A DNA stretch of 64,000 bases from Bacteroidales bacterium UBA4070 (GTDB lineage Bacteria > Bacteroidota > Bacteroidia > Bacteroidales > VadinHA17): positions 56,817 to 120,816 of the forward strand of contig DFYY01000003.1 in the NCBI GenBank assembly GCA_002383485.1. The letters are read 5' to 3'. Numbering within the stretch: position 1 is the stretch's first letter; the number at the start of each line of letters is the position of its first letter. The position numbers and the translations under genes are program-made. The notes beneath the pieces are model-generated. The model did no database searches. It saw only the letters and a program-made list of their open reading frames with translations, and was not told where the DNA came from. Below are positions 54,226 through 63,144 of the stretch, in pieces.

Positions 54226-55845
54226 ATGATGTCTAAAGAAATCTTAAAGCAATACGGCATTGAGGATGCAGAGGAGATTATCCACAATCCCTCCTATAAC
54301 CGTCTTTATGATGAAGAGTTGTCACCCTGGCTGACGGGTTTTGAAAGGGGAGTTCTTACCACCACGGGAGCGGTGGCGGTTGACACAGGTGTTTTCACCG
54401 GCCGCTCGCCAAAGGATAAATACATTGTACATGACAGCACAACGGAAAACACCGTCTGGTGGAAGTCAGACAGTTCACCTGTTTCTGACAACAAGGTGTT
54501 GTCAGCAGAGGCATGGGAACACTGCAGGAAGATAGCGCAGGGTCAGCTCTCCGGCAAGAAACTGTATGTCATGGACTGTTACAGTGGTGCCAACAGGGAT
54601 ACCAGGCTTAGCGTGCGCTTTATAGTGGAGGTGGCATGGCAGGCACATTTTGTCAAGAACATGTTCATCCGGCCAACCGAAGAAGATCTTAAAGATTTCA
54701 ATGCTGATTTTGTGGTCCTTATGGCCAGCAAGGCAGTCAATCCGGAGTACATGCAGTTTGGAATGAACTCGGAGAATTTCGTGCTTTTCAACCTGACAGA
54801 GAGGATGATGCTGGTAGGCGGGTCATGGTATGGCGGTGAGATGAAGAAGGGCATCTTCTCTGTGATGAACTACTATCTCCCGCTTAAGGGTATTGCCGCG
54901 ATGCACTGCTCTGCCAACGTTGGCAGGAAAGGTGATGTCGCCATCTTCTTCGGCCTCTCAGGCACCGGGAAAACAACGCTTTCGACTGATCCCGAGAGAG
55001 CGCTGATAGGCGACGACGAGCACGGATGGGATGATGATGGCATCTTCAACTTCGAGGGGGGATGTTATGCAAAGACCATCAACCTCAGCAAGGAGAACGA
55101 GCCTGACATTTACAGGGCAATAAGGCGCGATGCGCTTCTGGAGAACGTTGTTGTGGATGAAAAGGGGGAGATAGATTTCAGCAGTGCTGCGAAAACTGAA
55201 AATACGCGGGTCTCATACCCCATTTACCATATTGATAATATTGTGAAGCCGGTATCAAGGGCCGGGCACGCGACCACGGTGATCTTCCTTACAGCCGATG
55301 CCTTTGGTGTTCTGCCTCCCGTTTCGAGGCTGACGGAGGAACAGACACAGTACTATTTCCTCAGCGGCTATACGGCCAAGGTGGCTGGCACGGAAAGGGG
55401 CATCAAGGAACCGGTTCCATCCTTCTCTGCTTGCTTCGGGGCTGCATTCCTGTTGCTTGATCCCATTATCTATGCACGTGAACTTACCCGTAAGATGAAG
55501 GCGCACAATGCCAGCGCATGGCTGGTCAACACAGGATGGATGGGCGGCCCTTACGGCACCGGAAAGCGCATCGACCTGCCATCGACACGCAGGATCATCA
55601 ATGCCATCCTCAACAATACGATTGGCGATGTGCCATATACGACAATTCCGGTCTTTAACCTCAGCATACCCTCTTCCGTACCGGGAGTGCCTTCTGACCT
55701 GCTTGACCCGGGCAAAAAATGGCCTGAGCGGGAAGTCTGGGTCAGTGCAGCCAGGGAACTGGCCGGAAAATTTGTGAAAAATTTCAGCAAGTTCACATCG
55801 AACACTGAAACCGCAAAACTCGTATCTTCGGGACCTAAGCCGTAA
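54226..55845 (+). CDS. pckA: Phosphoenolpyruvate carboxykinase (ATP)
   Basis: PckA interconverts oxaloacetate and ATP with PEP, CO2 and ADP. The 539-residue protein has the ring of signature residues: FTGRSPKDKYIV, VGRKGDVAIFFGLSGTGKTTLSTDPER (P-loop), GDDEHGWDDDGIFNFEGGCYAK, and GPYGTGKRIDLPSTRRI. This is the ATP-type and not the GTP-type enzyme. The frame is open to 54157 and has ATGs at 54202, 54226 and 54229; the promoter box at 54194-54201 favours 54226 or 54229. In anaerobic Bacteroidota it often works in the carboxylating direction during glucose fermentation. plsY follows after 10 bases. Confidence 0.96.
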   Translation: MMSKEILKQYGIEDAEEIIHNPSYNRLYDEELSPWLTGFERGVLTTTGAVAVDTGVFTGRSPKDKYIVHDSTTENTVWWKSDSSPVSDNKVLSAEAWEHCRKIAQGQLSGKKLYVMDCYSGANRDTRLSVRFIVEVAWQAHFVKNMFIRPTEEDLKDFNADFVVLMASKAVNPEYMQFGMNSENFVLFNLTERMMLVGGSWYGGEMKKGIFSVMNYYLPLKGIAAMHCSANVGRKGDVAIFFGLSGTGKTTLSTDPERALIGDDEHGWDDDGIFNFEGGCYAKTINLSKENEPDIYRAIRRDALLENVVVDEKGEIDFSSAAKTENTRVSYPIYHIDNIVKPVSRAGHATTVIFLTADAFGVLPPVSRLTEEQTQYYFLSGYTAKVAGTERGIKEPVPSFSACFGAAFLLLDPIIYARELTRKMKAHNASAWLVNTGWMGGPYGTGKRIDLPSTRRIINAILNNTIGDVPYTTIPVFNLSIPSSVPGVPSDLLDPGKKWPEREVWVSAARELAGKFVKNFSKFTSNTETAKLVSSGPKP

Positions 55846-55855
55846 CAGATCATTT

Positions 55856-56482
55856 ATGATTATTTCATTATCAGTAATTGCAGTCGTGCTGTCATACCTG
55901 GCAGGCTCAATCCCCAGCGCTGTCTGGGCAGGAAAAATCTTTCACAGGATTGATATCAGGGAGCACGGGAGTGGCAATGCCGGAGCAACAAACACTGTCA
56001 GGGTCCTGGGTTGGAAAACCGGCATACCTGTACTGATATTTGATCTGTTCAAGGGGTGGCTGGCAGCCATGCTGCCACGTTTCCTGGATGCCGCCCCGGC
56101 TGATTCCGAGACTATGATGGCGCTGCAGATCGTATGCGGTCTGGCAGCAATCATAGGTCATGTCTTTCCGGTATTTGCGGAATTCAGGGGAGGAAAGGGC
56201 GTTGCAACAACCTTCGGGGTGCTGCTGGCTCTGCATCCGCTGCTGACACTGGCATGCGCCGGGATTTTCCTCGTCGTTCTCCTGGCCAGTGGCTACGTTT
56301 CACTCGGTTCAATGACTGCAGTGGCCATGTTTCCCATTCTCCTGGTCACCCTGTTCAAATCGCCGTCAGTCTGGCTGACGGTCTTTTCAATAGTGGTTGC
56401 CGCAGGGGTTATAGCCACTCATGTAAAAAACATTAAAAGGCTAATCAAAGGCGAGGAGAAGCGGTTTATCAGGCGTAAATAA
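55856..56482 (+). CDS. plsY: Acyl-phosphate glycerol-3-phosphate acyltransferase
   Basis: PlsY transfers the acyl group from acyl phosphate to glycerol-3-phosphate, the first step of membrane phospholipid synthesis. The 208-residue integral membrane protein has five or so helices and the family motifs GSIPSAVWAGK, HGSGNAGATNTVR (motif 1-2 region) and EFRGGKGVATTFGVL (motif 2/3 with conserved Gly-Gly-Lys-Gly). It begins 10 bases after pckA, so the genes are probably cotranscribed. The stop codon is embedded in the -7 box of the rubrerythrin gene. Confidence 0.95.
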   Translation: MIISLSVIAVVLSYLAGSIPSAVWAGKIFHRIDIREHGSGNAGATNTVRVLGWKTGIPVLIFDLFKGWLAAMLPRFLDAAPADSETMMALQIVCGLAAIIGHVFPVFAEFRGGKGVATTFGVLLALHPLLTLACAGIFLVVLLASGYVSLGSMTAVAMFPILLVTLFKSPSVWLTVFSIVVAAGVIATHVKNIKRLIKGEEKRFIRRK

Positions 56483-56487
56483 ATTTG
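56480..56487 (+). promoter_or_regulatory. -7 box for rubrerythrin
   Basis: TAAATTTG is an exact TAnnTTTG match and contains the plsY stop codon. It is 50 bases before the rubrerythrin ATG. A second weaker box (TATTTTAG) lies at 56491-56498. Confidence 0.5.
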
Positions 56488-56537
56488 TGCTATTTTAGTA
56501 AATCGTTACCATTTTACCAAAACCTAAAAATAATGAT

Positions 56538-57113
56538 ATGAAAGGAACAAAAGGAACCCGTACGGAGCAGAATCTCCTGAAAGCATTTGCCGGCGAATCA
56601 CAGGCAAAGAACCGTTATGAATTTGCTGCGAAGGTGGCCAAGGAGGAGGGATATGAACAGATTGCAGCCATCTTCCTGGAGACCGCGATGCAGGAGCAAC
56701 AGCATGCCAAGCGTTTCTTCGGGTATCTTGAGGGTGGTATGGTTGAGATCACCGCTGCCTACCCGGCAGGCAAGACCGCAACCACCAGTGAGAATCTCGA
56801 GGCAGCTGCGGAGGGTGAACATGAGGAGTGGGCAAAACTCTATCCGGCATTTGCAAAGGTAGCGGAGGAAGAGGGTTTCAAGGAGATTGCAACCTGTTTC
56901 AAAGCCATCTCATCAGCAGAAAAGGTGCATGAAGAGCGTTACAGGAAGCTTCTCGCCAGCGTGATGGGCAATAAGGTCTTCGAACGTGAGGAAAAGATCT
57001 TCTGGTACTGCCGCAAGTGCGGATATGTGCACTTCGGCACCAAACCGCTGAAGAACTGCCCCGCATGCCTCCATCCGTTCAACTACAGCGAGGAATTCGC
57101 ACAGAACTATTGA
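56538..57113 (+). CDS. rbr: Rubrerythrin
   Basis: A 191-residue non-haem iron peroxidase that reduces hydrogen peroxide in anaerobes. The ferritin-like domain (about 1-140) has the diiron ligand runs AFAGESQAKNRYEF, ETAMQEQQHAKRF, GEHEEW and SSAEKVHEERY. The C-terminal rubredoxin-like domain has CRKCGYVHFGTKPLKNCPACLHP (two CxxC). Both parts are intact. It is followed 16 bases later by a nitroreductase gene, which may be cotranscribed. The rubredoxin encoded at 12078-12245 could be an electron donor, by analogy with other anaerobes. Confidence 0.95.
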   Translation: MKGTKGTRTEQNLLKAFAGESQAKNRYEFAAKVAKEEGYEQIAAIFLETAMQEQQHAKRFFGYLEGGMVEITAAYPAGKTATTSENLEAAAEGEHEEWAKLYPAFAKVAEEEGFKEIATCFKAISSAEKVHEERYRKLLASVMGNKVFEREEKIFWYCRKCGYVHFGTKPLKNCPACLHPFNYSEEFAQNY

Positions 57114-57129
57114 TCCTCTGAATCTGCTG

Positions 57130-57681
57130 ATGATCGACGGTAACGGGATGCTCAGCCTGATAAAAAACAGACAGAGCGACAGAAAATATCTTGACAGGCC
57201 TGTAGAGAGGGAAAAAATAGAACGGATAGCGGAAGCGGGAAGGCTGTCGCCATCAGCCTGCAACGGTCAGCCGTGGCATTTCATCGTGGTGGACGAACCA
57301 TCGCTCAGGGCTGAGGTGGCAGCAGCAACCGAGTCAAAGGTACTGCGCATGAACTCTTTCGTCAGGGATGCACCGGTACTCATCGTTATCGTTCGGGAAA
57401 AATCGAATCTCACCTCCAGGGCAGGTGACCTGATAAAGCAGAAGGATTATTCCCTGATGGATGTCGGCATTGCCACGGCATCGATGGTTTACCAGGCTGC
57501 TGCCGAGGGTCTGGGCACGTGCATCATCGGATGGGTTAACGACAGGCGGATCAGAAAGGTCCTCTCCGTTCCGTCATCGGGGAAGGTTGAGCTGGTCATA
57601 TCCGTCGGTTACACTGATAACCGTCTGAGGGATAAATCACGCAAACCGCCGGGGGAGGTGATCACCTTCAACAAATATTGA
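57130..57681 (+). CDS. Nitroreductase-family protein
   Basis: A 183-residue FMN-dependent oxidoreductase of the nitroreductase fold. The FMN-binding start reads IKNRQSDRKYLDRPVEREKIERI, with AGRLSPSACNGQPWHFIVV, then DVGIATASMVYQAAAEGLGTCIIGWVND. It is of the compact size common in Bacteroidota and likely uses NAD(P)H; the substrate is unknown. It follows rubrerythrin by 16 bases and may belong to an oxidative-stress unit. Met7 is an alternative start. Confidence 0.85.
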   Translation: MIDGNGMLSLIKNRQSDRKYLDRPVEREKIERIAEAGRLSPSACNGQPWHFIVVDEPSLRAEVAAATESKVLRMNSFVRDAPVLIVIVREKSNLTSRAGDLIKQKDYSLMDVGIATASMVYQAAAEGLGTCIIGWVNDRRIRKVLSVPSSGKVELVISVGYTDNRLRDKSRKPPGEVITFNKY

Positions 57682-57756
57682 TATTGTGTTCTGTAACACC
57701 GGGTCTCAGACCCGTCGGTACTTGCATCTATGCTTATATAGATATACGGGGGATAA

Positions 57757-58950
57757 TCAGTTAAGCTTAGCCAGTGCCTCCTTTATTCGCTTTACGGCCT
57801 CTGTAATGCGATCGTCGGAGGTGGCGTACGATATGCGTATGCAATTCTCCGCACCGAAGGCTGTGCCGCTGACCATGGCCACCCTGGCTTCAGCCAGCAG
57901 GTAGAATGTAAGGTCATCGGCATTCTTCATCACATTGCCGTTGTAGCTCTTTCCCAGGAAATTGCTTATGTCAGGCATCACATAGAATGCTCCCTGCGGC
58001 ACTCTCACCTTCAGCCCCGGGATCTCGCCAAGCAGCCTGCATATCAAGTCTCTGCGACGGAGAAATGCTTCGCGCATCCGCTCCCTGGAATCGCTCCGCG
58101 ATGACACTGCTGCAAGTGCGGCTCTCTGTGCTATGGAGCAGACCCCTGAGGTGAACTGCCCCTGCAGCTTGATGCAGGCCTTCGCCAGCCAGAGCGGGGC
58201 TCCAATGTAGCCGATTCTCCATCCTGTCATGGCATAGCCCTTTGAGACACCGTTGACAGTCACCACCCTGTCGGTGATGGAGCTGAAGGTTGCCAGGCTG
58301 ATATGTTTGCCGGAAAAGATGATATGCTCATAGATCTCATCTGAGATGATGATGACCTGGGGATGCTTCTCAAGCACCCTGACAAGTGCGGCCATCTCAT
58401 CATAGGTATAGACCATCCCGGTGGGGTTTGACGGTGAGTTGAAGATCAGCAGACGTGTCTTCGGGGTGATTGCCTCCTCAAGCTGTTCCGGTGTGACCTT
58501 GAAGTCGCTGTCAATTGATGTCTTGATGATCACCGGTTTGCCTTCGACATAAATGACATGATCAAGATAACTGACCCAGTAAGGTGCCAGCAGAATCACT
58601 TCCTCGCCCGGGTCAACTACTGAAATAAGAACGTTGATCAGGCTATGCTTGCCCCCTGCAGAAACAACGATCTGCTCGGGAGTGTAATTAAGCTGGTTCT
58701 CCTCAAGAAATTTGCGTGATATCGCTTTGCGCAGATCGCTGTAACCGGGTACCGGCGGATAGAACGAATAATTATCGTCAATCGCTTTCTTTGCTGCCTC
58801 CTTTATATCATCAGGCGTAGTGAAGTCAGGCTCCCCCAGGCTCAGGCTTATTACGTCAATTCCCTGTTCCTTCAATTCCTGGCTCTTCGCCGACATGGCC
58901 AGAGTCTGCGATACCGAGAGTGATTTTACTCTCCTGCTGATATGCTCCAT
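57757..58950 (-). CDS. Aspartate aminotransferase (PLP, class I)
   Basis: A 397-residue fold-type I PLP enzyme of the bacterial I-gamma aspartate aminotransferase group. It has SLSLGEPDFTTPDDI, FNSPSNPTGMVYT, IISDEIYEHIIFSG, the PLP lysine in NGVSKGYAMTGWRIGY (about residue 236), and the substrate-carboxylate Arg in NCIRISYATSDD. It exchanges amino groups between aspartate or another amino acid and 2-oxoglutarate; it may also accept prephenate, as some members of this group do. The 75 bases before the nitroreductase stop on the other side hold a short 6-bp hairpin (57700-57714) without a T run. Confidence 0.9.
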   Translation of the reverse strand: MEHISRRVKSLSVSQTLAMSAKSQELKEQGIDVISLSLGEPDFTTPDDIKEAAKKAIDDNYSFYPPVPGYSDLRKAISRKFLEENQLNYTPEQIVVSAGGKHSLINVLISVVDPGEEVILLAPYWVSYLDHVIYVEGKPVIIKTSIDSDFKVTPEQLEEAITPKTRLLIFNSPSNPTGMVYTYDEMAALVRVLEKHPQVIIISDEIYEHIIFSGKHISLATFSSITDRVVTVNGVSKGYAMTGWRIGYIGAPLWLAKACIKLQGQFTSGVCSIAQRAALAAVSSRSDSRERMREAFLRRRDLICRLLGEIPGLKVRVPQGAFYVMPDISNFLGKSYNGNVMKNADDLTFYLLAEARVAMVSGTAFGAENCIRISYATSDDRITEAVKRIKEALAKLN

Positions 58951-58987
58951 TATGTCAGATATTTGTTGGTGTCGATTCGGAAAGGGC

Positions 58988-58995
58988 CAAATGTA
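58988..58995 (-). promoter_or_regulatory. -7 box for the aspartate aminotransferase gene
   Basis: On the minus strand TACATTTG matches TAnnTTTG exactly, 37 bases before the start codon at 58950. The rest of 58996-59102 holds only a partial plus-strand box (TTAATTTG, 59064-59071) for the next gene. Confidence 0.5.
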
Positions 58996-59102
58996 AATGA
59001 TATTAGTGAAAAAGAAAAGGAATTATTACAGGCTGTGTCACGTTTAAGAGGCCTGAAAAATGATTAATTTGCAGCACATAAACTGATAAATTCACCGGGA
59101 CA

Positions 59103-59627
59103 ATGGAGACCTTTCTGGAATTACTGAAAATATTTATTCCGGCGCTGCTGGTGATGCTCACTGCATGGCTGGTCATCCGCAGCATGCTGCACGACGACCA
59201 GGAAAGGCGCAGGCAGGATCTGCTCCTTCAGACCGTGAAGACTGTAACGCCGGTGCGGTTGCAGGCCTATGAGAGGATTGTGCTGTTCCTTGAACGGATC
59301 ACACCGGAATCACTCATCATGCGGACCGCCCGGCCTGACATGACTGCACAGCAGCTGCATTCTGCCCTTATCACCGGTGTCAGAAGCGAGTATGAACATA
59401 ATCTCTCGCAGCAGATTTACATGACCGGAGAAGCATGGGAGATGGTAAAAAACGCACGTGGGACTGTGGTTCAGCTGATCAACAGGGTGGCCTCGCAGCT
59501 TCCCCCTGCCGCCACCGGCGAGGAGCTCTCCCGGCTGCTGCTGGAGGAGGTGATGGAGTTGGATGCCGAGCCGACAAAGATCGCCATTGCCTATATCAAG
59601 TCAGAGCTGGCAAGGATAATGGGATAA
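59103..59627 (+). CDS. Small membrane-anchored hypothetical protein
   Basis: A 174-residue protein with one N-terminal transmembrane helix (about 8-28, IFIPALLVMLTAWLVIRSM) and a helical cytosolic domain rich in Leu, Glu and Arg (RRRQDLLLQTVKTVTPVRLQAYERIVLFLERI, GEAWEMVKNARGTVVQLINRVASQL). It resembles conserved Bacteroidota proteins of unknown function that are listed, I believe, as DUF7935; that name is from memory. A partial -7 box is 32 bases upstream. It ends in the shared hairpin that terminates htpG on the other strand. Confidence 0.8.
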   Translation: METFLELLKIFIPALLVMLTAWLVIRSMLHDDQERRRQDLLLQTVKTVTPVRLQAYERIVLFLERITPESLIMRTARPDMTAQQLHSALITGVRSEYEHNLSQQIYMTGEAWEMVKNARGTVVQLINRVASQLPPAATGEELSRLLLEEVMELDAEPTKIAIAYIKSELARIMG

Positions 59628-59651
59628 AAAAAGACGCCCTTTGCGGGCGTC
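59626..59651 (-). terminator. Intrinsic terminator of htpG, shared with the opposite gene
   Basis: GACGCCC (59633-59639), loop TTTGC, GGGCGTC (59645-59651). On the minus strand the stem is followed by seven Ts (59632-59626), 34 bases beyond the htpG stop, which is a good intrinsic terminator. On the plus strand only a short CCTTT follows. Confidence 0.88.
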
Positions 59652-59684
59652 CCTTTATCAAGCCGTAATTTCTCAGATACTCTT

Positions 59685-61736
59685 CTATAGCAGGCTGATG
59701 CTTCGTTTTACGAAAGCACTCAGCGCCTCCCCTTTGAGCATATTGTTTGCAAGCATGGCAAGGTCAATCAGTTGCCTGACAGATTTATGCTCGTTACCGA
59801 ATCCCTCCAGCAGGCTCTTCCTCTTATCCTCAAGCTGCTTCAGCTCGCCCCTGAGTCTCTCCAGGTCATCCTTTTCAACAGAGGGAATCTCTTCCGGCTT
59901 CTTCTTGCTGTGCTCCTTCTCCATGAACTCGATCTCAACCTTCGTTTTGTCTATGCCCGCGCTGTTCTTCTTCAGCTCGTCAGCATGCTCCCTGTCGAGG
60001 TCACCGGCCAGATCCATTACCAGCTTATGGTTCGTGTTCAGCACCAGGTCAAAACTGTCAGGCATCTCGCCGTAGAAGGAGTAACCTCCCCCGAACTGCG
60101 CCATGTCCTTCATCCTGCGCATGAATTCGCTTTGCGTGATGACCATGGGAAGATCATTCTCATCAAGGCTTTCTGCCCTCACATGGAAGTGAGCCTTGTC
60201 AGTGTCGGCAACCTGGCTCCGGAAGACCTGCGCCAGATCATCAGACTGTGACTGTGTGAGCTTCGAGGCGTGACTCTCATCCTTCCTGATAAGCTTCTCT
60301 ATCACATCGCTGTCAACCCTTACGAACTTCGATGATGGCTCTTTCGACTCCAGCGTGTTTATAAGATGCGTATCAAGCTGACCGTCAAGTACAAGCACGT
60401 CATAGCCCTTCTCGGAAGCCTTCGCCACATACGTGTGCTGGGCAACAGGGTCAGTTGTATAGAGATGAATGAGCGACTTATCCTTGTCAGTCTGGTTTTC
60501 CTTTATTGTCTTATCATATTCCTCGAGGGTGAAATATTTGCCGGCTGTGTTTTTGACGAGGGCAAATTTCGAAACCTTTTCAAAGAATTTCTCCTCGGTG
60601 ATCATACCGTACTCTATGAAAAGTTTGAGGTCATCCCATTTCTTCTCAAAGCTTTCCCTGTCTTTCTTGAAGATGTCTGCCAGCCGGTCTGCCACCTTCT
60701 TGGTGATGTGGCCGGAGATCTTTTTCACGTTGGAATCGCTCTGCAGGTAGCTGCGCGAGACGTTCAGCGGGATGTCAGGTGAGTCTATGACTCCGTGCAG
60801 GAGTGTCAGGAAGTCAGGCACGATTCCCTCGACGGAATCGGTTACGAAGACCTGGTTGCAGTAGAGCTGGATCTTGTTCTTTTGTATCTCGAAGTTGTTC
60901 CTGATTTTCGGGAAGTAAAGTATCCCGGTGAGTTTGAACGGATAATCCACGTTCAGGTGGATATGGAAGAGGGGATCCTCGCCCATCGGGTAGAGCTCAT
61001 GGTAGAAGCTGGTGTAATCATCATCCTTCAGGTCTGCTGGCTTGCGGGTCCATGCCGGCTGAGTATTGTTGATCACCTTCGGTTTGCCTGTGTCAACCAT
61101 CTTTCCGTCCTTCCACTCCTTCTCGTTGCCGAACTGCACCTGAACAGGGAGGAAGCTGCAGTATTTCTTAAGGAGTGCATCGAGCCTCTGTTCCTCGAGG
61201 AACTCTTTCGATTCCTTGTCGATGTGGAGGATGACATCTGTACCGCGTCCCTCCTTCTTTGTCTCCTCGATGGCATACTCCGGGCTGCCATCGCAGGTCC
61301 ACTTCACTGCCGGGACCTCATCACGGTATGATTTGGAGACTACCTCTACCTTGTCAGAGACCATGAATGCAGAATAGAAGCCGAGTCCAAACTGGCCGAT
61401 AAGGCCGCTGGCCTGGTCCTTGTACTTGTCAAGGAATTCGTTGGCGCTGGAGAATGCTAACTGGTTCAGGTATTTGTCTATCTCCTCGGCACTCATCCCG
61501 ATACCGTTGTCCGATATGGTGATTGTTTTCTTTTTGGGGTCAAAAGTGACTTGTACGCAAAGGTCACCGAGTTCACCCTTGAATTCGCCGGCTGATGACA
61601 GTGCCTTAAGTTTCTGGATGGCGTCTGTGGCGTTTGACACCAATTCTCTCAGGAAGATTTCATGATCCGAATAAAGAAACTTCTTGATAATTGGAAAAAT
61701 GTTCTCTGTAGTTACTCCGATTTTACCCTTTTCCAT
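59685..61736 (-). CDS. htpG: Hsp90-family chaperone HtpG
   Basis: HtpG is the bacterial Hsp90, an ATP-driven dimeric chaperone. The 683-residue protein has the GHKL ATPase domain (FLRELVSNATDAIQKL, ISDNGIGMSAEEI, LIGQFGLGFYSAFMVSDKV). The middle domain includes RNNFEIQKNKIQLYCNQVFV and LNVSRSYLQSD. The C-terminal dimerization domain ends near NMLKGEALSAFVKRSISLL. Size and order are standard. No clear promoter or CIRCE-like inverted repeat was seen upstream in 61737-61822. Confidence 0.96.
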   Translation of the reverse strand: MEKGKIGVTTENIFPIIKKFLYSDHEIFLRELVSNATDAIQKLKALSSAGEFKGELGDLCVQVTFDPKKKTITISDNGIGMSAEEIDKYLNQLAFSSANEFLDKYKDQASGLIGQFGLGFYSAFMVSDKVEVVSKSYRDEVPAVKWTCDGSPEYAIEETKKEGRGTDVILHIDKESKEFLEEQRLDALLKKYCSFLPVQVQFGNEKEWKDGKMVDTGKPKVINNTQPAWTRKPADLKDDDYTSFYHELYPMGEDPLFHIHLNVDYPFKLTGILYFPKIRNNFEIQKNKIQLYCNQVFVTDSVEGIVPDFLTLLHGVIDSPDIPLNVSRSYLQSDSNVKKISGHITKKVADRLADIFKKDRESFEKKWDDLKLFIEYGMITEEKFFEKVSKFALVKNTAGKYFTLEEYDKTIKENQTDKDKSLIHLYTTDPVAQHTYVAKASEKGYDVLVLDGQLDTHLINTLESKEPSSKFVRVDSDVIEKLIRKDESHASKLTQSQSDDLAQVFRSQVADTDKAHFHVRAESLDENDLPMVITQSEFMRRMKDMAQFGGGYSFYGEMPDSFDLVLNTNHKLVMDLAGDLDREHADELKKNSAGIDKTKVEIEFMEKEHSKKKPEEIPSVEKDDLERLRGELKQLEDKRKSLLEGFGNEHKSVRQLIDLAMLANNMLKGEALSAFVKRSISLL

Positions 61737-61822
61737 ATTTTTTTAGTTTTCTGATTATCCTGCCCCGATTCTTCAAAGGTCGTGCCGCAGCAGTAAGCAT
61801 GACAGAGTGGCAGTCTTGAAGA

Positions 61823-61920
61823 ATTGCGATTTGCGAAGTGCGAAGTGCGATTTAGCCCCATCAAGATTTGCAGACAATACCAATAAACTGGACATTGACC
61901 ATAGGCCAATAAGAATTGTA
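61823..61920 (+). repeat. Composite dispersed repeat, copy 2
   Basis: Four 7-base units (ATTGCGA, TTTGCGA, AGTGCGA, AGTGCGA at 61823-61850), a 38-base spacer, then the 32-base core at 61889-61920, which matches 50709-50740 at 29 of 32 positions in the same orientation. The units are of the same kind as the array at 30227-30317. A C-rich tract follows at 61929-61945. Confidence 0.75.
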
Positions 61921-61947
61921 TATGGCAGGCCCCCCCCTCCCTCCCAC

Positions 61948-63144
61948 TTACCTGTCTCGCGACACAGCCTCTGTCAGTCTTTTCAGTCGCTGGCAGGCGA
62001 GGCGTATCTCGTCATCCGAGATTGTCAGTGGCGGGGCAATGCGGAAGGCTTCCGAACAGAACAGAAAATAGTCGAGTAACAGTCCGTATTCCGGGGCCCT
62101 CGCAACCAGGGCCGGAATGATCTCCGGCTTCTCCGGTAACACCGCCAAGAGAAGACCTTCTCCCCTTATCAAGTTGAAAGGCATGTTCTGCAATTCCCGT
62201 CTTAACAGTTGCTCCTTCTTCAGGGCTTTTTCTGCAAGTTGGTCTTTAACAATTACTTCCAGTGATGCCAATCCCGTCGCACAACAGAGGGGATGTCCCC
62301 CGAAGGTGGTTATGTGTCCCAGCACGGGATCATGTGTCAGTGATGACATTATTTCGCGTGATGCGATAAAGGCCCCCAGGGGGAGGCCTCCGCCCAGTGC
62401 CTTTGCCAGAACCAGTATGTCAGGTGTCACGTTGTACCTGTAAAGGGAAAATAGAGAGCCGGTACGTCCGAAGCCGGTCTGTACCTCATCAAAGATCAGC
62501 AGTGCACCATGCCTGGAGCATGCTTCGCGGAGTTCATTCAGGAAGTATCCGGAGGGTTGTATTACTCCTGCTTCAGCCTGCACCGGTTCCACAATCACGG
62601 CAGCGGTGTTGCAGCCAATCATCTCCGCCGCTGCCGGGGAATTGAACTCAGCCATGACGGTTGAAGGCATAAGGGGACGGAATGCATTGCGGTACACTTC
62701 CGAACCCTGCACGCTCAGGGCGCCTGTTGTTGACCCGTGATAAGCGTTCCGGAAATATATGATCTCGCTTCTGCCGGTATAACGTCTTGCAAGTTTGAGG
62801 GCACCCTCGATTGCCTCGCTGCCCGAGTTGACGAAGTAGACCGACTCCAGCGATTGCGGCAGCAGAGAGGCCAGCCGTGTCGCATACTGTACCTGCGGAC
62901 TCTGTATTATTTCGCCATAGACCATCAGGTGCATATACCTGTCAGCCTGTTCCTTAAGGGCTGCCATTACTGCCGGATGGCGATGTCCGGTATTGCTGAC
63001 CGAGACACCGGAGATAAGATCCAGGTAATCACGGCCCTGGCTGTCATAAAGAAATGACCCCTCTGCCCTCTCGATCTCGATCATCAGGGGTGCGGGGGAG
63101 GTTTGTCCGATATGTTCAAGGAAAAGTTGCCTCTGGGAAGGCAT
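61948..63144 (-). CDS. Class III PLP aminotransferase
   Basis: A 398-residue fold-type I aminotransferase of the acetylornithine/ornithine/GABA group. It shows YLDLISGVSVSNTGHRHPAV, FVNSGSEAIEGALKLAR, AYHGSTTGALSVQGS, LIFDEVQTGFGRTGSLF, and the PLP lysine in LAKALGGGLPLGAF. The exact amino donor cannot be told; no arginine or lysine genes are nearby. Its start codon overlaps the stop of the LytTR regulator gene by one base (TGATG), so expression is coupled to that regulator. Confidence 0.88.
   Translation of the reverse strand: MPSQRQLFLEHIGQTSPAPLMIEIERAEGSFLYDSQGRDYLDLISGVSVSNTGHRHPAVMAALKEQADRYMHLMVYGEIIQSPQVQYATRLASLLPQSLESVYFVNSGSEAIEGALKLARRYTGRSEIIYFRNAYHGSTTGALSVQGSEVYRNAFRPLMPSTVMAEFNSPAAAEMIGCNTAAVIVEPVQAEAGVIQPSGYFLNELREACSRHGALLIFDEVQTGFGRTGSLFSLYRYNVTPDILVLAKALGGGLPLGAFIASREIMSSLTHDPVLGHITTFGGHPLCCATGLASLEVIVKDQLAEKALKKEQLLRRELQNMPFNLIRGEGLLLAVLPEKPEIIPALVARAPEYGLLLDYFLFCSEAFRIAPPLTISDDEIRLACQRLKRLTEAVSRDR

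Noticed and set aside
57700..57714. Terminator between the nitroreductase and aminotransferase genes
   Set aside because: The stem is only 6 bp (CGGGTC/GACCCG) and no T run follows on either strand.
61921..61947. C-rich tract as a regulatory or structured element
   Set aside because: It is a short homopolymer-like run before an aminotransferase stop with no pairing partner; I see no supportable function.
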